Assembly: GCF_004339805.1 (NCBI RefSeq)
Contig: NZ_SLUI01000003.1
Location: 124,001-188,000 of the forward strand
Source of the DNA: Anaerospora hongkongensis
GTDB taxonomy: Bacteria; Bacillota; Negativicutes; Sporomusales; DSM-15969
Direction of reading: 5' to 3'
Length of the DNA stretch: 64,000 nt
In this document: positions 1 through 8,966 of the stretch, piece after piece
Layout of the letters: the number at the start of each line of letters is the position of its first letter
Numbering within the stretch: the stretch's first letter is position 1
Notes under the pieces: generated by a model
Database searches by the model: none
Told to the model about the DNA's origin: nothing
The model's input: only the letters and a program-made list of their open reading frames with translations
Program-made: the position numbers and the translations under genes

Positions 1-1
1 G

Positions 2-1219
2 CCCGGTAATTATAAAGGACAAATGATTACTTTAACTCATACCAAGCAAGGGTATGCCAGCTACCGGGCAGGTTTAATCTCCCGCGAGGATTATAAGGGC
101 ATTGTACGCAACGCCTGTCCAACGACCGGCGCCTGTCCTTTTATGGGAACCGCCAATACCATGTGCGCGATGGCCGAAGTCCTGGGCCTGTCCCTGCCTG
201 GCAATGCGAGTGTGGCAGCCAACAGTGAGGAATGGAAGCAGCTTGCCAAAGATTCAGGCAGAGTGATCGTCGAGCTGATTGAAAAGGATTGGCGTCCGAA
301 GGACAACATCCCCTTTGAGGCTTACCTGAACGTCATTCGGTATGTCATGGCTACAGGCGGATCAACCAATACCGTTCTCCATTTGCCGGCAGTAGCCAAG
401 CAGGCGGGATTTACCATCGGTTATGAGGAATTTGATCAAATCAGCAAAGAAATTCCGGTGCTGAGTACCATTTATCCCAGCCATGATTTCTACACCATGG
501 CCGATTTTGACCGGGCCGGAGGTGTCCGTGCGGTGCTGAAGGAGCTGGCTAAGGCCGGGAAACTTGCTCTTACAGGCAACACGGTAACCGGATCGCTGCA
601 GGACCGGATAAACAGCGGCGAAAACCGGGATGCCGATGTCATCCGCCCGGTCACTAACCCGATCAGCCCGGAAGGCGGCATTGCCGTGTTAAAAGGCAAT
701 CTGGCGGCCAAAGGCGCTGTGGTAAAATTTTCAGCCGTTAAAGCAAAAGCTCATAAATTCGTTGGCCCGGCTAAAGTATATAATTCGGAGGAGGAAGGGT
801 GGCAGGCATTGCTGCGTGATGAAATTACGGCCGGTGATGTTGTCGTTATCCGGTATGAAGGTCCGAAAGGATCGCCGGGGATGCCGCATTTGGAAACTTT
901 CCTGGCAGCAGTGTGCGGCAAAAATCTCGATGAGGATGTTGCCTTAATTACAGATGGCAGATTTTCAGGAGCAAACAGGGGACTCGGCATCGGCTATGTG
1001 TCTCCTGAAGCCTATGAAGGCGGTACGCTGGCATTGATTGAAAATGGAGATATAATTGAAATTGATATCCCTGCCAGAAAAATGGATGTAAAAGTTTCGG
1101 AAGAAGAGCTGGCAAAACGGAAAGCAAACTGGCAGCCGGTTGAAAAACCGTCAAGCGGCTGGTTAAATCTCTACAAACGCTTAACCAGTTCGTCCGATGA
1201 AGGAGCAACTATTTTTTAA
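2..1219 (+). CDS. IlvD/Edd-family dehydratase (dihydroxy-acid dehydratase-like), 3' part
   Basis: The reading frame is open to the left window edge (first complete codon at base 2), so the N-terminus lies outside; the family is about 550-570 residues and roughly 405 are here. The visible part has the family's Cys-rich segment ([17 protein letters not shown]), an [12 protein letters not shown] stretch and the C-terminal TDGRFSG motif carrying the catalytic serine. These enzymes are Fe-S dehydratases of sugar acids or of dihydroxy acids in branched-chain amino acid synthesis. The residues around the motifs ([11 protein letters not shown] where true IlvD usually has GHVSPEA) are not quite standard, so a paralogue acting on another hydroxy acid is possible. 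No ilv genes are visible. A terminator follows directly. Confidence 0.8.
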   Translation, partial: PGNYKGQMITLTHTKQGYASYRAGLISREDYKGIVRNACPTTGACPFMGTANTMCAMAEVLGLSLPGNASVAANSEEWKQLAKDSGRVIVELIEKDWRPKDNIPFEAYLNVIRYVMATGGSTNTVLHLPAVAKQAGFTIGYEEFDQISKEIPVLSTIYPSHDFYTMADFDRAGGVRAVLKELAKAGKLALTGNTVTGSLQDRINSGENRDADVIRPVTNPISPEGGIAVLKGNLAAKGAVVKFSAVKAKAHKFVGPAKVYNSEEEGWQALLRDEITAGDVVVIRYEGPKGSPGMPHLETFLAAVCGKNLDEDVALITDGRFSGANRGLGIGYVSPEAYEGGTLALIENGDIIEIDIPARKMDVKVSEEELAKRKANWQPVEKPSSGWLNLYKRLTSSSDEGATIF

Positions 1220-1227
1220 ATGATAGA

Positions 1228-1276
1228 AGAGGGTGTCGCAAAACGCTTTTGAAAGCTGGATGCGATACCCTCTTTA
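1228..1276 (+). terminator. Terminator after the IlvD/Edd gene
   Basis: Arms at 1228-1240 and 1261-1273 (AGAGGGTGTCGCA against TGCGATACCCTCT, one G-T pair) are followed by a T-rich run. It lies between the dehydratase and the convergent bioB and may serve both. Confidence 0.75.
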
Positions 1277-1295
1277 TTCTGTCACTCTGTTTTGC

Positions 1296-2297
1296 TTAAG
1301 CATTTCCTAAATTGTGAATAGGCTGAAGGCCGAGGGCAGCAACCGTTGCCAGGTCATTTGCCGCTCCCCGGCCGGAAGTAGTTAAGTAGTTGCCGAGCAG
1401 CATGCCGTTAATTCCTGATAAAAAGCCGAGTGGGACTAATTCACCGAGGCTGTGTTCCCGCCCGCCGGCATAGCGGATTATTTTTTGGGGAAGAATCATA
1501 CGGAAAACAGCAAAGGTCTGCAGAATTTCCATGGGGTCCAGGCGCTCCTGGTTTTCCAGGGCAGTGCCCTTAACCGGATTTAATACATTGATGGGCACCG
1601 AATCGACATCCAATTCCCGCAGGGTAAAGGCCATTTCAATCCGGTGATGCCACTTTTCGCCCATGCCGATGATCCCGCCGGAGCAAACTTCCAGACCGGC
1701 AGCTTTTATCCGTTTGATGGTATCTACGCGCTCCTGAAAGGTATGGGTAGTACATATGCTGGGAAAGTAACTTTCGCTGGTCTCCAGATTATGATGATAC
1801 CGGGTAATGCCAGCGGCTTTTAATGCATTCACATGATCTTCATTCAGTGTTCCGAGAGAACAGCAGCGTTCCAGTGCAGTTTCATCACCGATCCGGCGGA
1901 TGTAGGACAAAATTTGCTCAAAGTCGGCATCGCCATGCATGCCGCAGCCGGCAGTGACGACACAAAACCGGTAAGCATGATCGGATTCGGCTTTGCGGGC
2001 GGCACGTAAGATGGCAGACTCGCTTACGAGCGGATACGTCTCAATGTCAGTATCATGATGAGCAGATTGTGCACAGAACTTACAGTTTTCTGAGCAGTTG
2101 CCGGAGCGGGCATTGACGATTTGACAGGTATCAACCATACTGCCCGTAAACTTTTCGCGGATTTTATTGGCGATACCTAACAGAATCGGAATATCACCGG
2201 CATCGATAGTGGTAAGTGATAGTGCTTCTTCAAAAGAAAGCTGACCGCCGTCAAGCACCTTTTTTCCTAGTGAAAATACTAAATCATAACTGGTCAT
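1296..2297 (-). CDS. bioB: Biotin synthase, copy 1
   Basis: Radical SAM enzyme that inserts sulfur into dethiobiotin. The radical-SAM cluster motif is C68-x3-C72-x2-C75 (CSENCKFC). All expected auxiliary-cluster ligands are present: C112 in RFCVVTAG, C145/C146 in CCSLGT, C205 in VCSGGII, and the Arg of GGREHSL. The 333-residue length is normal. The start has an AGGAGG-like site on the minus strand. It lies 14 bp downstream of a second bioB copy and is probably co-transcribed with it under the BirA-like operators upstream. No other bio genes are in the window. Confidence 0.93.
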   Translation of the reverse strand: MTSYDLVFSLGKKVLDGGQLSFEEALSLTTIDAGDIPILLGIANKIREKFTGSMVDTCQIVNARSGNCSENCKFCAQSAHHDTDIETYPLVSESAILRAARKAESDHAYRFCVVTAGCGMHGDADFEQILSYIRRIGDETALERCCSLGTLNEDHVNALKAAGITRYHHNLETSESYFPSICTTHTFQERVDTIKRIKAAGLEVCSGGIIGMGEKWHHRIEMAFTLRELDVDSVPINVLNPVKGTALENQERLDPMEILQTFAVFRMILPQKIIRYAGGREHSLGELVPLGFLSGINGMLLGNYLTTSGRGAANDLATVAALGLQPIHNLGNA

Positions 2298-2311
2298 GCC
2301 TATATCCTCCT

Positions 2312-3295
2312 TTAGTAACCAGGCAATAAGCCTGCGTCGGTAACCATTCGCAGATCAGCGGCCGCGTCTCTGCCGGAAAATGTTAAATAATTGCCGATAA
2401 TCAGTCCGTTTGCTCCTGCAAGCATGGCCGATCCCTGAAAATCACGCAGGTTTAGCTCCCGGCCGCCTGCGGGGCGAATCACTGCTGCTGGCAAGATAAA
2501 ACGGAAAATCGCAAAGGTTTTTAAAATTTCTAAAGGCGGTGGTGGACAGCGATGTTCCAGTGCAGTACCCGGCAGGGGATTTAAGATGTTGACAGGCACC
2601 GATTCCGCGCCCCATTCTCTTAGGACAAATGCCATGGCAAGCCTGTCCTGCCAGCTTTCCCCTAAGCCGATAATGCCTCCGGTGCACAGCTCAAGCCCGG
2701 CAGCGCGGGCTGCGGCAATCGTGTTGATCCGCTCCGAATAAGGATGGGTCGTACAAACTTCAGGGTAAAAGTATTCACTGGTTTCAACGTTATGGGCATA
2801 CCGCTTTACGCCTGCTGCAGCCAGCTGTTTGGCCTGGCAGAAGGACAGCGTACCCAGATTGGCACAGACTTGAAGATCGGTTTCGGCAATAATGGCTTTC
2901 AGAATGGAAACAATATCGGTAAAATCAGGATCATTCTCCATGCCTTTGCCGCTAGTGACAATGCTGATTCGTTTTGCCCCGGCAGCCTGTGCCTGCTTGG
3001 CCATTTCCACTAAAGCCGCGGGCGGCAGGAGCGGATAAATGGGAGAGGCAGTCTGATGGTAAACTGACTGGGAGCAAAACTTGCAATCCTCAGAGCACAT
3101 CCCTGAACGGGCATTGAGAATACCGCATAGCTCAACGGTATTGCCAGCATACTGCTGACGTATTTTATTGGCGAAAGCCATTAACAGTACAATATCAGAA
3201 TCGGCGATATCCGTGAGCTGTTCCGCCTCTTCAAAGGTAATGCGATGTCCTGCCAGAATTCGATCGCTTAAAGCAGTGAGTTCAGATAGTTGCAT
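2312..3295 (-). CDS. bioB: Biotin synthase-like protein, copy 2 (lacks one auxiliary-cluster Cys)
   Basis: Second BioB paralogue, first gene of a two-gene unit. The start is taken at ATG 3295 (MQLSEL), preceded by GAGGGG; the longer in-frame start at 3337 has no ribosome binding site. Radical SAM motif C67-x3-C71-x2-C74 (CSEDCKFC). C144 (VCANLG), C204 (LCTGGII) and the Arg of GGRELNL are conserved, but the position that is Cys in copy 1 and in E. coli BioB (C97) is serine here (S111 in KRISIVTSG). It may use a different auxiliary cluster or have a changed role. The -35/-10 and two BirA-like boxes lie upstream. Confidence 0.88.
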   Translation of the reverse strand: MQLSELTALSDRILAGHRITFEEAEQLTDIADSDIVLLMAFANKIRQQYAGNTVELCGILNARSGMCSEDCKFCSQSVYHQTASPIYPLLPPAALVEMAKQAQAAGAKRISIVTSGKGMENDPDFTDIVSILKAIIAETDLQVCANLGTLSFCQAKQLAAAGVKRYAHNVETSEYFYPEVCTTHPYSERINTIAAARAAGLELCTGGIIGLGESWQDRLAMAFVLREWGAESVPVNILNPLPGTALEHRCPPPPLEILKTFAIFRFILPAAVIRPAGGRELNLRDFQGSAMLAGANGLIIGNYLTFSGRDAAADLRMVTDAGLLPGY

Positions 3296-3314
3296 TGCCC
3301 AAGCCCCTCTCTGT

Positions 3315-3346
3315 TTGTTAACTAGTATTTTCAACATGGTTTACTA
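3315..3346. promoter_or_regulatory. Second, weaker BirA-like box
   Basis: TTGTTAAC (3315-3322), 16-bp spacer, GTTTACTA (3339-3346). It has the same geometry as the better site at 3387-3417, with a degenerate right half. It lies just upstream of the chosen bioB2 start, so it would sit in the 5' leader. Confidence 0.4.
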
Positions 3347-3443
3347 TTGGGCGATAAAAATAACTCTCCCAGAAAGGAAAGTAATTTGTTAACTTTAATC
3401 AATATAATAGTTAACGAATTTAATCTTACTATACGCCCAATAG
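3344..3443. repeat. 10-bp perfect inverted repeat in the bioB/TetR divergent region
   Basis: CTATTGGGCG at 3344-3353 recurs inverted as CGCCCAATAG at 3434-3443, 80 bp apart. The second copy lies in the spacer of the likely bioB promoter on the minus strand. It could be a paired operator for a DNA-looping regulator, for example the TetR protein encoded next to it. Confidence 0.45.
3387..3417. promoter_or_regulatory. BirA-type biotin operator
   Basis: TTGTTAAC (3387-3394), 16-bp AT-rich spacer, GTTAACGA (3410-3417). This matches the Firmicute BirA operator form as I know it (TTGTTAAC, about 15 bp, GTTAACAA). It sits just downstream of the likely bioB -10 element, where BirA-biotin binding would block transcription of both bioB copies. 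Confidence 0.72.
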
Positions 3444-3451
3444 CTTGTAAA
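3423..3451 (-). promoter_or_regulatory. Likely bioB promoter
   Basis: On the minus strand TTTACA (-35, plus 3446-3451), 17-bp spacer and TAAGAT (-10, plus 3423-3428), followed by the BirA-like operator. The -10 is imperfect. Confidence 0.5.
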
Positions 3452-3487
3452 TACTTTCCCTGAAATTTGGTAAAAAAATAATAATTG

Positions 3488-3516
3488 TTGAAAATCGGAA
3501 ACTAAAATACTATAAT
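3488..3516 (+). promoter_or_regulatory. Promoter of the TetR gene
   Basis: TTGAAA (3488-3493), 17-bp spacer, TATAAT (3511-3516). A further GTTAAC half-site at 3527-3532 lies near the expected transcription start. Confidence 0.7.
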
Positions 3517-3556
3517 AGTTTATGAGGGTTAACTTATTTGCAAGTAGGTGCAGAGT

Positions 3557-4138
3557 TTGGATGATGTAAAAAACCGGATACTGGATAACGTGAAAGAGCG
3601 GCTAGACCGCTTTGGCTTTAAAAAAACAACGATGGATGAAATCAGTAAAGATTGCAAAATCTCGAAAAAGACGATCTATGAGCATTTCAAAGATAAAGAG
3701 AATATGGTGACCTGCCTGTTTATGCGAGAATGCCATAAAGCAATGGATATCATATTTTCGCAAATGGGAGAAATTGCAGATCCTGAGGAAAAGCTGATTC
3801 AATTAATACGGACTGCGATCAGTTATTTTAAAGAAGATATATTTATTACCCGGCTGCTAAAAAATGATGAAGAGTTTTACTCCGCTTTTTTGAGCAGAAA
3901 ATATCATGCGTTGATTGATCAGGAGATTATTGCTGTAATTGCTGCGATTATCAGCGAAGGAAAAGTACAGGGGAAGTTCCGCGATGTTGACGAGATGGTT
4001 GTTGCCTATGCCGGCTTTAAACTTTTTCAGGCCTTTAGTTATATGCGAACCGGAGAATTTGACGAGCAAAAAGACAATCAGGACTATTATACAGAAGTAC
4101 TCATTGATTTTGTGATAAATGCCCTTGTAAAGAAGTAA
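3557..4138 (+). CDS. TetR/AcrR-family transcriptional regulator
   Basis: DNA-binding repressor of about 193 residues. The N-terminal helix-turn-helix is clear (TTMDEISKDCKISKKTIYEHF), followed by a variable helical ligand-binding domain. The TTG at 3557 is the best start, with AGGTG 6 bp upstream; a GTG at 3548 would add three residues but has no spaced binding site. It is encoded about 100 bp upstream of and co-oriented with an RND efflux pair, so it most likely represses that pump in response to a toxic ligand (inference from context). Confidence 0.88.
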   Translation: MDDVKNRILDNVKERLDRFGFKKTTMDEISKDCKISKKTIYEHFKDKENMVTCLFMRECHKAMDIIFSQMGEIADPEEKLIQLIRTAISYFKEDIFITRLLKNDEEFYSAFLSRKYHALIDQEIIAVIAAIISEGKVQGKFRDVDEMVVAYAGFKLFQAFSYMRTGEFDEQKDNQDYYTEVLIDFVINALVKK

Positions 4139-4240
4139 GGGGAAGCCAGGCCGTTCAAACAAGGCGGCCGGCCATTTTATAAGCAGAGGAAACTGAAAAC
4201 AATAAATAGTTTATTTGTGGCGGAGAAGGGGGAGATTATT

Positions 4241-5308
4241 ATGGTTAAGGCAGTGCAAAAGGCTGCTGCTATTTCGCTGCTGGCCCTGACGGTATTGCTG
4301 GCAGGCTGTACAAAAACCGAGACAGTAAAAGAGGAAGCACCGCTTGTGCGTACCCAGAAAATACAAGTAAATGGCGGCGCCCAGAGCTCCGGTTATCCCG
4401 GTGAGGTACGAGGCAGGTACGAGACGCAGCTGGCATTTCAAGTCAGTGGCAAGATAAGTAAGCGTAATGTCGAACTGGGCAGTACGGTTCAAGCCGGAGA
4501 TGTACTGATGGAAATTGATGCCAAGGACATCCGGCAAACGGTAAATATTACGTCTGCCCAAATGGCTTCGGCCGAATCACAGTTGAATTTAGCGCAAAGC
4601 AATCTGGAGCGGTATCGCAAGCTGTTCGAGCAGGGGGCAGTCAGCCGTGCTCAGCTTGATCAATATGAAAATGCTTATGAGGTTGCTGCAGCTGCCCTAC
4701 GGCAAACAGCAGCTCAATACAATCAGGGGGCGAATCAGCTGGGATATAGTACGCTGGTTGCCGATAGTTCCGGTGTAATTGCGGCCATTAACGCGGAAGC
4801 CGGTCAGGTTGTTAATGCCGGCCAGGTTGTTCTTACGCTGGTTAAGGATGGGGAACGGGAAATTGAAATCAGCATTCCGGAAAATCGCATTGAAGATGTG
4901 CGGAACGCCGGGAAAATACTGGTAACGTTCTGGGCATTACCAGATGTTCAGCTTGAAGGACAGATCAGGGAGATTTCACCGGTAGCGGACAAGATTACCC
5001 GCACCTATAAAGCGCGTATCAGTCTCGCCAACCCTCCGGCCGGTGTAAACTTGGGCATGACGGCTAATGTAGCTGTCGCTTCCTCCGGCGGCCGTCAGGC
5101 GGTATATATCCCGCTTGCCGCTATTTATCAAACAGGCGATACACCGGGGGTTTGGATCGTTGCCAATGACACCGTCTCTCTCCGCCCGGTCAAGGTAGGC
5201 GCATTCGGCAATGGCCAAATTCAGGTACTCGAAGGACTGCAGGATGGGGACGTTGTTGTTACTGCCGGTGTCCAGAAGCTGCGGGAAGGGCAAAAGGTAC
5301 GCTTATGA
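4241..5308 (+). CDS. RND efflux periplasmic adaptor (membrane fusion lipoprotein)
   Basis: HlyD/AcrA-type adaptor that links an inner-membrane RND pump to an outer-membrane channel. Start chosen at ATG 4241 after GGGGGAG. The signal peptide ends in a lipobox (LLALTVLLAGC), so it is a lipoprotein. A lipoyl/barrel-sandwich half (FQVSGKI...GSTVQAGDVLMEID), a coiled-coil hairpin rich in Gln/Ala, a second lipoyl half (GVIAAINAEAGQVVNAGQVV) and a C-terminal beta-barrel follow. Its last four bases overlap the pump gene (ATGA), indicating translational coupling. No TolC-like gene is adjacent. Confidence 0.92.
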   Translation: MVKAVQKAAAISLLALTVLLAGCTKTETVKEEAPLVRTQKIQVNGGAQSSGYPGEVRGRYETQLAFQVSGKISKRNVELGSTVQAGDVLMEIDAKDIRQTVNITSAQMASAESQLNLAQSNLERYRKLFEQGAVSRAQLDQYENAYEVAAAALRQTAAQYNQGANQLGYSTLVADSSGVIAAINAEAGQVVNAGQVVLTLVKDGEREIEISIPENRIEDVRNAGKILVTFWALPDVQLEGQIREISPVADKITRTYKARISLANPPAGVNLGMTANVAVASSGGRQAVYIPLAAIYQTGDTPGVWIVANDTVSLRPVKVGAFGNGQIQVLEGLQDGDVVVTAGVQKLREGQKVRL

Positions 5309-8300
5309 AAAGAGTTAATCTGACCGAATGGGCGCTCAACCATAAACAGCTGGTGTATTTCTTTGTCATCCTGACCTTTATTGCGGGGATCTACTCCTAC
5401 CGCCAGTTAGGACGGATGGAAGACCCTGATTTCGTTATCCGCCAAATGATCGTTTCTGTTGGCTGGCCGGGAGCCAGTGCCCGTCAGGTGGAGGAGCAGG
5501 TAACCGATAAAATTGAAAAAAAACTGCAGGATACTCCTGGCATTGATTACCTAAAAAGTTATTCCCAGCCGGGTAAAGCAGTTATTTATGTTACGCTGAA
5601 AGACTCTGTAAATGAAAAAGATGTCCGGCCTACCTGGCTGGAAGTGCGCAATATGGTGAATGACATAAAAAGCACCTTGCCCCAGGGCGTAATCGGCCCC
5701 AGCTTTAATGATCGCTTTGATGACGTTTTCGGCTGTATTTATGCCCTTACTTCCGATGGGTACAGCTATGAAGAAATGCGGGAGAAAGCCGAGCAAATCC
5801 GGCGCACCTTATTAGGCGTAAAAAGCGTTAAAAAAGTTGATCTTATCGGCGTTCAGCCCGAACGGATCTACATTGAAATGGAGAGCAGCAAACTGGCTCA
5901 GCTTGGGATAGATCCCAATGTGATTATCAGTGCGGTAAAAACGCAAAATACCATGAATCCTTCCGGTATGGTTGAAACCTCGTCAGATAATGTATACCTG
6001 AGAGTCAGCGGTATTGTGGATGATCTAACTGCGCTGCGCAATTTGCCCATCAGGGTAAATGAACGCACGTTTCGCCTGGGCGATGTGGCCAAGGTAGAAC
6101 GGAGCTATATAGAGCCGATGGAACCCAAAATGTATGTTAACGGGCAGCCGGCCATCGGGCTTGCTGTTTCCATGGAAAAAGGCGGCAATATCCTCACGCT
6201 GGGGGAAAGTCTGGATAAAACGGTGCAACGCCTGCAGAAAGAGCTGCCGCTTGGTTTGGAATTAAATCAGGTGTTGTACCAGCCGGAAATCGTGAAAAGC
6301 TCAATTGGTGAATTTGTAAAATCCCTCTGGGAAGCAATTGTCATCGTGCTGGTGGTTAGCTTCTTAAGCCTGGGAGTCCGTTCCGGTATCGTAGTTGCCC
6401 TATGCATTCCGCTGGTTATTGCCGGGATATTTGTCGGTATGCAGATAATGGGAATTGATCTGCACAAGGTTTCCCTTGGTGCTTTGATTATTGCCCTGGG
6501 GCTCTTGGTCGATGATGCCATCATTGCCGTTGAAATGATGACAGTTAAGCTGGAACAGGGCTGGAACCGGTTTGATGCAGCCTGTTATGCCTATACGGCT
6601 ACCGCATTTCCCATGTTGACAGGCACGCTGATTACCTGCGCCGGCTTTATTCCGATCGGATTTTCCAAAGGGTCCGCCTCTGAGTTTACCAGCAGTATTT
6701 TTACAGTTGTTACGATCGCCTTGCTGCTTTCCTGGTTTGTATCTGTACTGGTAACACCGCTGCTGGGGTATAAGCTGATTAAGCCTAAGCATATGGCGGA
6801 AGAAAACAAGGATGTTTATGATTCCAAGTTTTATCGCTTGTTTAGACGGGCATTAAACTGGTGCCTGGAGCATCGCAAATTAGTTCTCAGTATTACGGCA
6901 GCCTGCTTTATTGGATCAATCGGTCTCTTAAGCTTTGTTAAGCAGGAGTTTTTTCCGCCTTCTGTCCGCACTGAGATCATTGTTGAGCTTACCCTGCCTG
7001 AAGGTTCTTCGATTACCGCCACGGAGCAGGAAGCGCAGAAATTTGCGCAAAGCATCGCCGGCGACAGCGATATTGCCAGCTATAGCTATTATGTCGGTCA
7101 GGGAGCACCCCGCTTTGTACTGACAAGTGATCCGCGGCTGCCGGCAAGCAATTACGCGCAATTTGTCATTGTTGCTAAAGACTTACAAGCCCGTGCGGCT
7201 CTGGAGAATAAAATCAACAAGCTTTTTGCCGAACAATTTGAAAATGTGCGCGGTCATGTAAAACTCATTCAAACCGGCCCGCCCTCACCCTATCCTGTCA
7301 TGCTGCGTGTTTCCGGCTATGATCATGAAACAGTCCGGGCAATAGCCCAGCAGGTAAGTGATGTTATGGTAAATAACCCCAATTTGTCCCATGTCAATTG
7401 GGATTGGAACGAAAAGAATAAGGTCATGCATTTAAGCATCGATCAGGATAAGGCTAGAGCTCTTGGCGTTGACAGTCAAAACCTGGCATTGAGCCTGCAG
7501 ATGCAACTGTCCGGTGCGACGGTGGCTGAATTTTATGAAGGCGATAAAACAGTGAATATTGTATACCGGCTGGACAGTCAAAATCGCAAGGATTTGTCTG
7601 CCGTTAAGAGTCTGCCTGTTCATATTGGCAGCGGCAAATTTGTACCGCTGGAACAAATCGCCGTAATCAGCTATGAGGCAGAGGAAGGCTTAATTTGGCG
7701 GAGGGACTTAAAGCCGACGATTACCATACAAGCTGAGGTGCTGCCGGGGATAACCGGCAATGATGCCACAAAGCAGGTTTACGGGGAACTAAAATCACTC
7801 CGGGATAATCTGCCTGCCGGTTATAGCATTGATATCGGCGGTTCCCTGGAACGAAGCAAAAGCTCGATGGAGTTTTTGTTGCAGCCAGTTCCAGTGATGA
7901 TTGTACTGATTGTCATCCTGCTTATGTTCCAATTGCAAAAGATGTCCCTTATGGTACTGACCTTGCTTACTGCGCCATTGGGCATTATTGGGGTCAGTCT
8001 CTCGATGCTGTTGACTTTACGGCCGATGGGCTTTGTGGCTGAGCTGGGAATTTTGGCACTTAGCGGGATGATTATCCGCAATTCAGTCATCCTCATTGAT
8101 CAGATTGAGCAGCATATCAAGGCTGGTGAGGCTCCCTGGGAAGCGATTATCAATTCTGCCGTTCTCAGATTTCGCCCGATCATGCTGACGGCAGCGGCGG
8201 CAATTCTTGGCATGGTTCCTTTGATTCCCAGCACTTTCTGGGGTCCGATGGCTGTTGCCATTGCAGGCGGATTATTGGGAGCGACTATTCTTACTTTGCT

Positions 8301-8346
8301 GGTTTTACCGACGATGTATGCGGTAGCATTTAAGGTGAAGAAATAA
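5305..8346 (+). CDS. RND-family efflux pump (AcrB/MdtB-like)
   Basis: Proton-driven inner-membrane transporter of 1013 residues, a normal RND length. It has an N-terminal membrane helix, a large periplasmic domain (porter and docking), and TM clusters around residues 335-500 and 865-1010. The proton-relay aspartates are present in TM4 (LGLLVDDAIIAVEMM). It is encoded in one operon with the adaptor and probably under the TetR gene upstream. The substrate cannot be read from sequence. The operon ends in a strong terminator. Confidence 0.94.
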   Translation: MKRVNLTEWALNHKQLVYFFVILTFIAGIYSYRQLGRMEDPDFVIRQMIVSVGWPGASARQVEEQVTDKIEKKLQDTPGIDYLKSYSQPGKAVIYVTLKDSVNEKDVRPTWLEVRNMVNDIKSTLPQGVIGPSFNDRFDDVFGCIYALTSDGYSYEEMREKAEQIRRTLLGVKSVKKVDLIGVQPERIYIEMESSKLAQLGIDPNVIISAVKTQNTMNPSGMVETSSDNVYLRVSGIVDDLTALRNLPIRVNERTFRLGDVAKVERSYIEPMEPKMYVNGQPAIGLAVSMEKGGNILTLGESLDKTVQRLQKELPLGLELNQVLYQPEIVKSSIGEFVKSLWEAIVIVLVVSFLSLGVRSGIVVALCIPLVIAGIFVGMQIMGIDLHKVSLGALIIALGLLVDDAIIAVEMMTVKLEQGWNRFDAACYAYTATAFPMLTGTLITCAGFIPIGFSKGSASEFTSSIFTVVTIALLLSWFVSVLVTPLLGYKLIKPKHMAEENKDVYDSKFYRLFRRALNWCLEHRKLVLSITAACFIGSIGLLSFVKQEFFPPSVRTEIIVELTLPEGSSITATEQEAQKFAQSIAGDSDIASYSYYVGQGAPRFVLTSDPRLPASNYAQFVIVAKDLQARAALENKINKLFAEQFENVRGHVKLIQTGPPSPYPVMLRVSGYDHETVRAIAQQVSDVMVNNPNLSHVNWDWNEKNKVMHLSIDQDKARALGVDSQNLALSLQMQLSGATVAEFYEGDKTVNIVYRLDSQNRKDLSAVKSLPVHIGSGKFVPLEQIAVISYEAEEGLIWRRDLKPTITIQAEVLPGITGNDATKQVYGELKSLRDNLPAGYSIDIGGSLERSKSSMEFLLQPVPVMIVLIVILLMFQLQKMSLMVLTLLTAPLGIIGVSLSMLLTLRPMGFVAELGILALSGMIIRNSVILIDQIEQHIKAGEAPWEAIINSAVLRFRPIMLTAAAAILGMVPLIPSTFWGPMAVAIAGGLLGATILTLLVLPTMYAVAFKVKK

Positions 8347-8382
8347 GAAAGGTGGACTTTTAAAAAAAGTCCACCTTTCTTC
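8345..8382 (+). terminator. Terminator after the RND operon
   Basis: AGAAAGGTGGACTTTT and AAAGTCCACCTTTCT form a near-perfect hairpin, followed by T-rich sequence. The convergent small gene at 8393-8515 may use the reverse side. Confidence 0.85.
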
Positions 8383-8392
8383 TCATATCGGC

Positions 8393-8515
8393 TTATTTAC
8401 ATTTTTCGTTTGATTTACAAGCTTTTTTCTGTGGAGCTATTTCGCAGGCAAAATTGACGTTGGCATCATTACATTTGTTGTTGTCTTTGCAGTTTTTTTC
8501 ATTTTTCTTCGCCAT
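8393..8515 (-). CDS. Small Cys/Lys-rich protein, 40 residues
   Basis: Start ATG at 8515, preceded on the minus strand by a perfect AGGAGGTG at proper spacing; stop at 8393-8395. The product is about 40 residues, very hydrophilic, with five Cys (positions 9, 15, 24, 33, 39) and many Lys/Asn/Glu. There is no membrane segment or signal. I do not recognise the family. Regularly spaced Cys suggest a small metal-binding or redox protein. The strong ribosome binding site and terminator next to it argue that it is real. Confidence 0.65.
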   Translation of the reverse strand: MAKKNEKNCKDNNKCNDANVNFACEIAPQKKACKSNEKCK

Positions 8516-8772
8516 TTAGCAAGCACCTCCTTTGGTGTGATGAAGTTATTTTTCCCTCTGAGAAAATTATTATGACTGTTATAATTTGATAAACACGGCA
8601 GGAAGTTGCTGGTTTTGCTGCAATTTATATACAAAAATTGTTTTGTTAAACTAGGATAGCGGCTCAATCAGACAGACACGGCTATGGAAAAAAAGAGCGT
8701 TTCAGTGCTAAAGGGATGATTGACAGTAAATTCTTCCTATGGTATGATTTATAAAAATTAAATACGTTTAAT

Positions 8773-8922
8773 CTCTTATCCAGAGAGGTCGAGGGACTGG
8801 CCCGATGACACCCGGCAACCGGCAGCAATGCAGTGGTGCTAAATCCAGCAGGATAAAAATTTCCTGGAAGATGAGAGGAATGTGGTAGCTGTTGCAAACC
8901 CCTTCCTTGAAGGGGTTTTTTG
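8773..8922 (+). promoter_or_regulatory. SAM-I (S-box) riboswitch with terminator, upstream of metI
   Basis: The S-box core is plain: CTCTTATC at 8773, GAGGGACTGGCCCGATGA, ACCCGGCAACC, GCAATGCAGTGGTGCTAA and the closing GATGAGAG at 8870-8877. The terminator hairpin is AACCCCTTC/GAAGGGGTT plus T run (8896-8921). Promoter TTGACA 8720-8725, 17 bp, TATGAT 8743-8748. High SAM is expected to terminate transcription before metI. Confidence 0.95.
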
Positions 8923-8966
8923 TTTGCCGGCTGGATAAGGTTAAACCATGAACTTGGGAGGACTAT

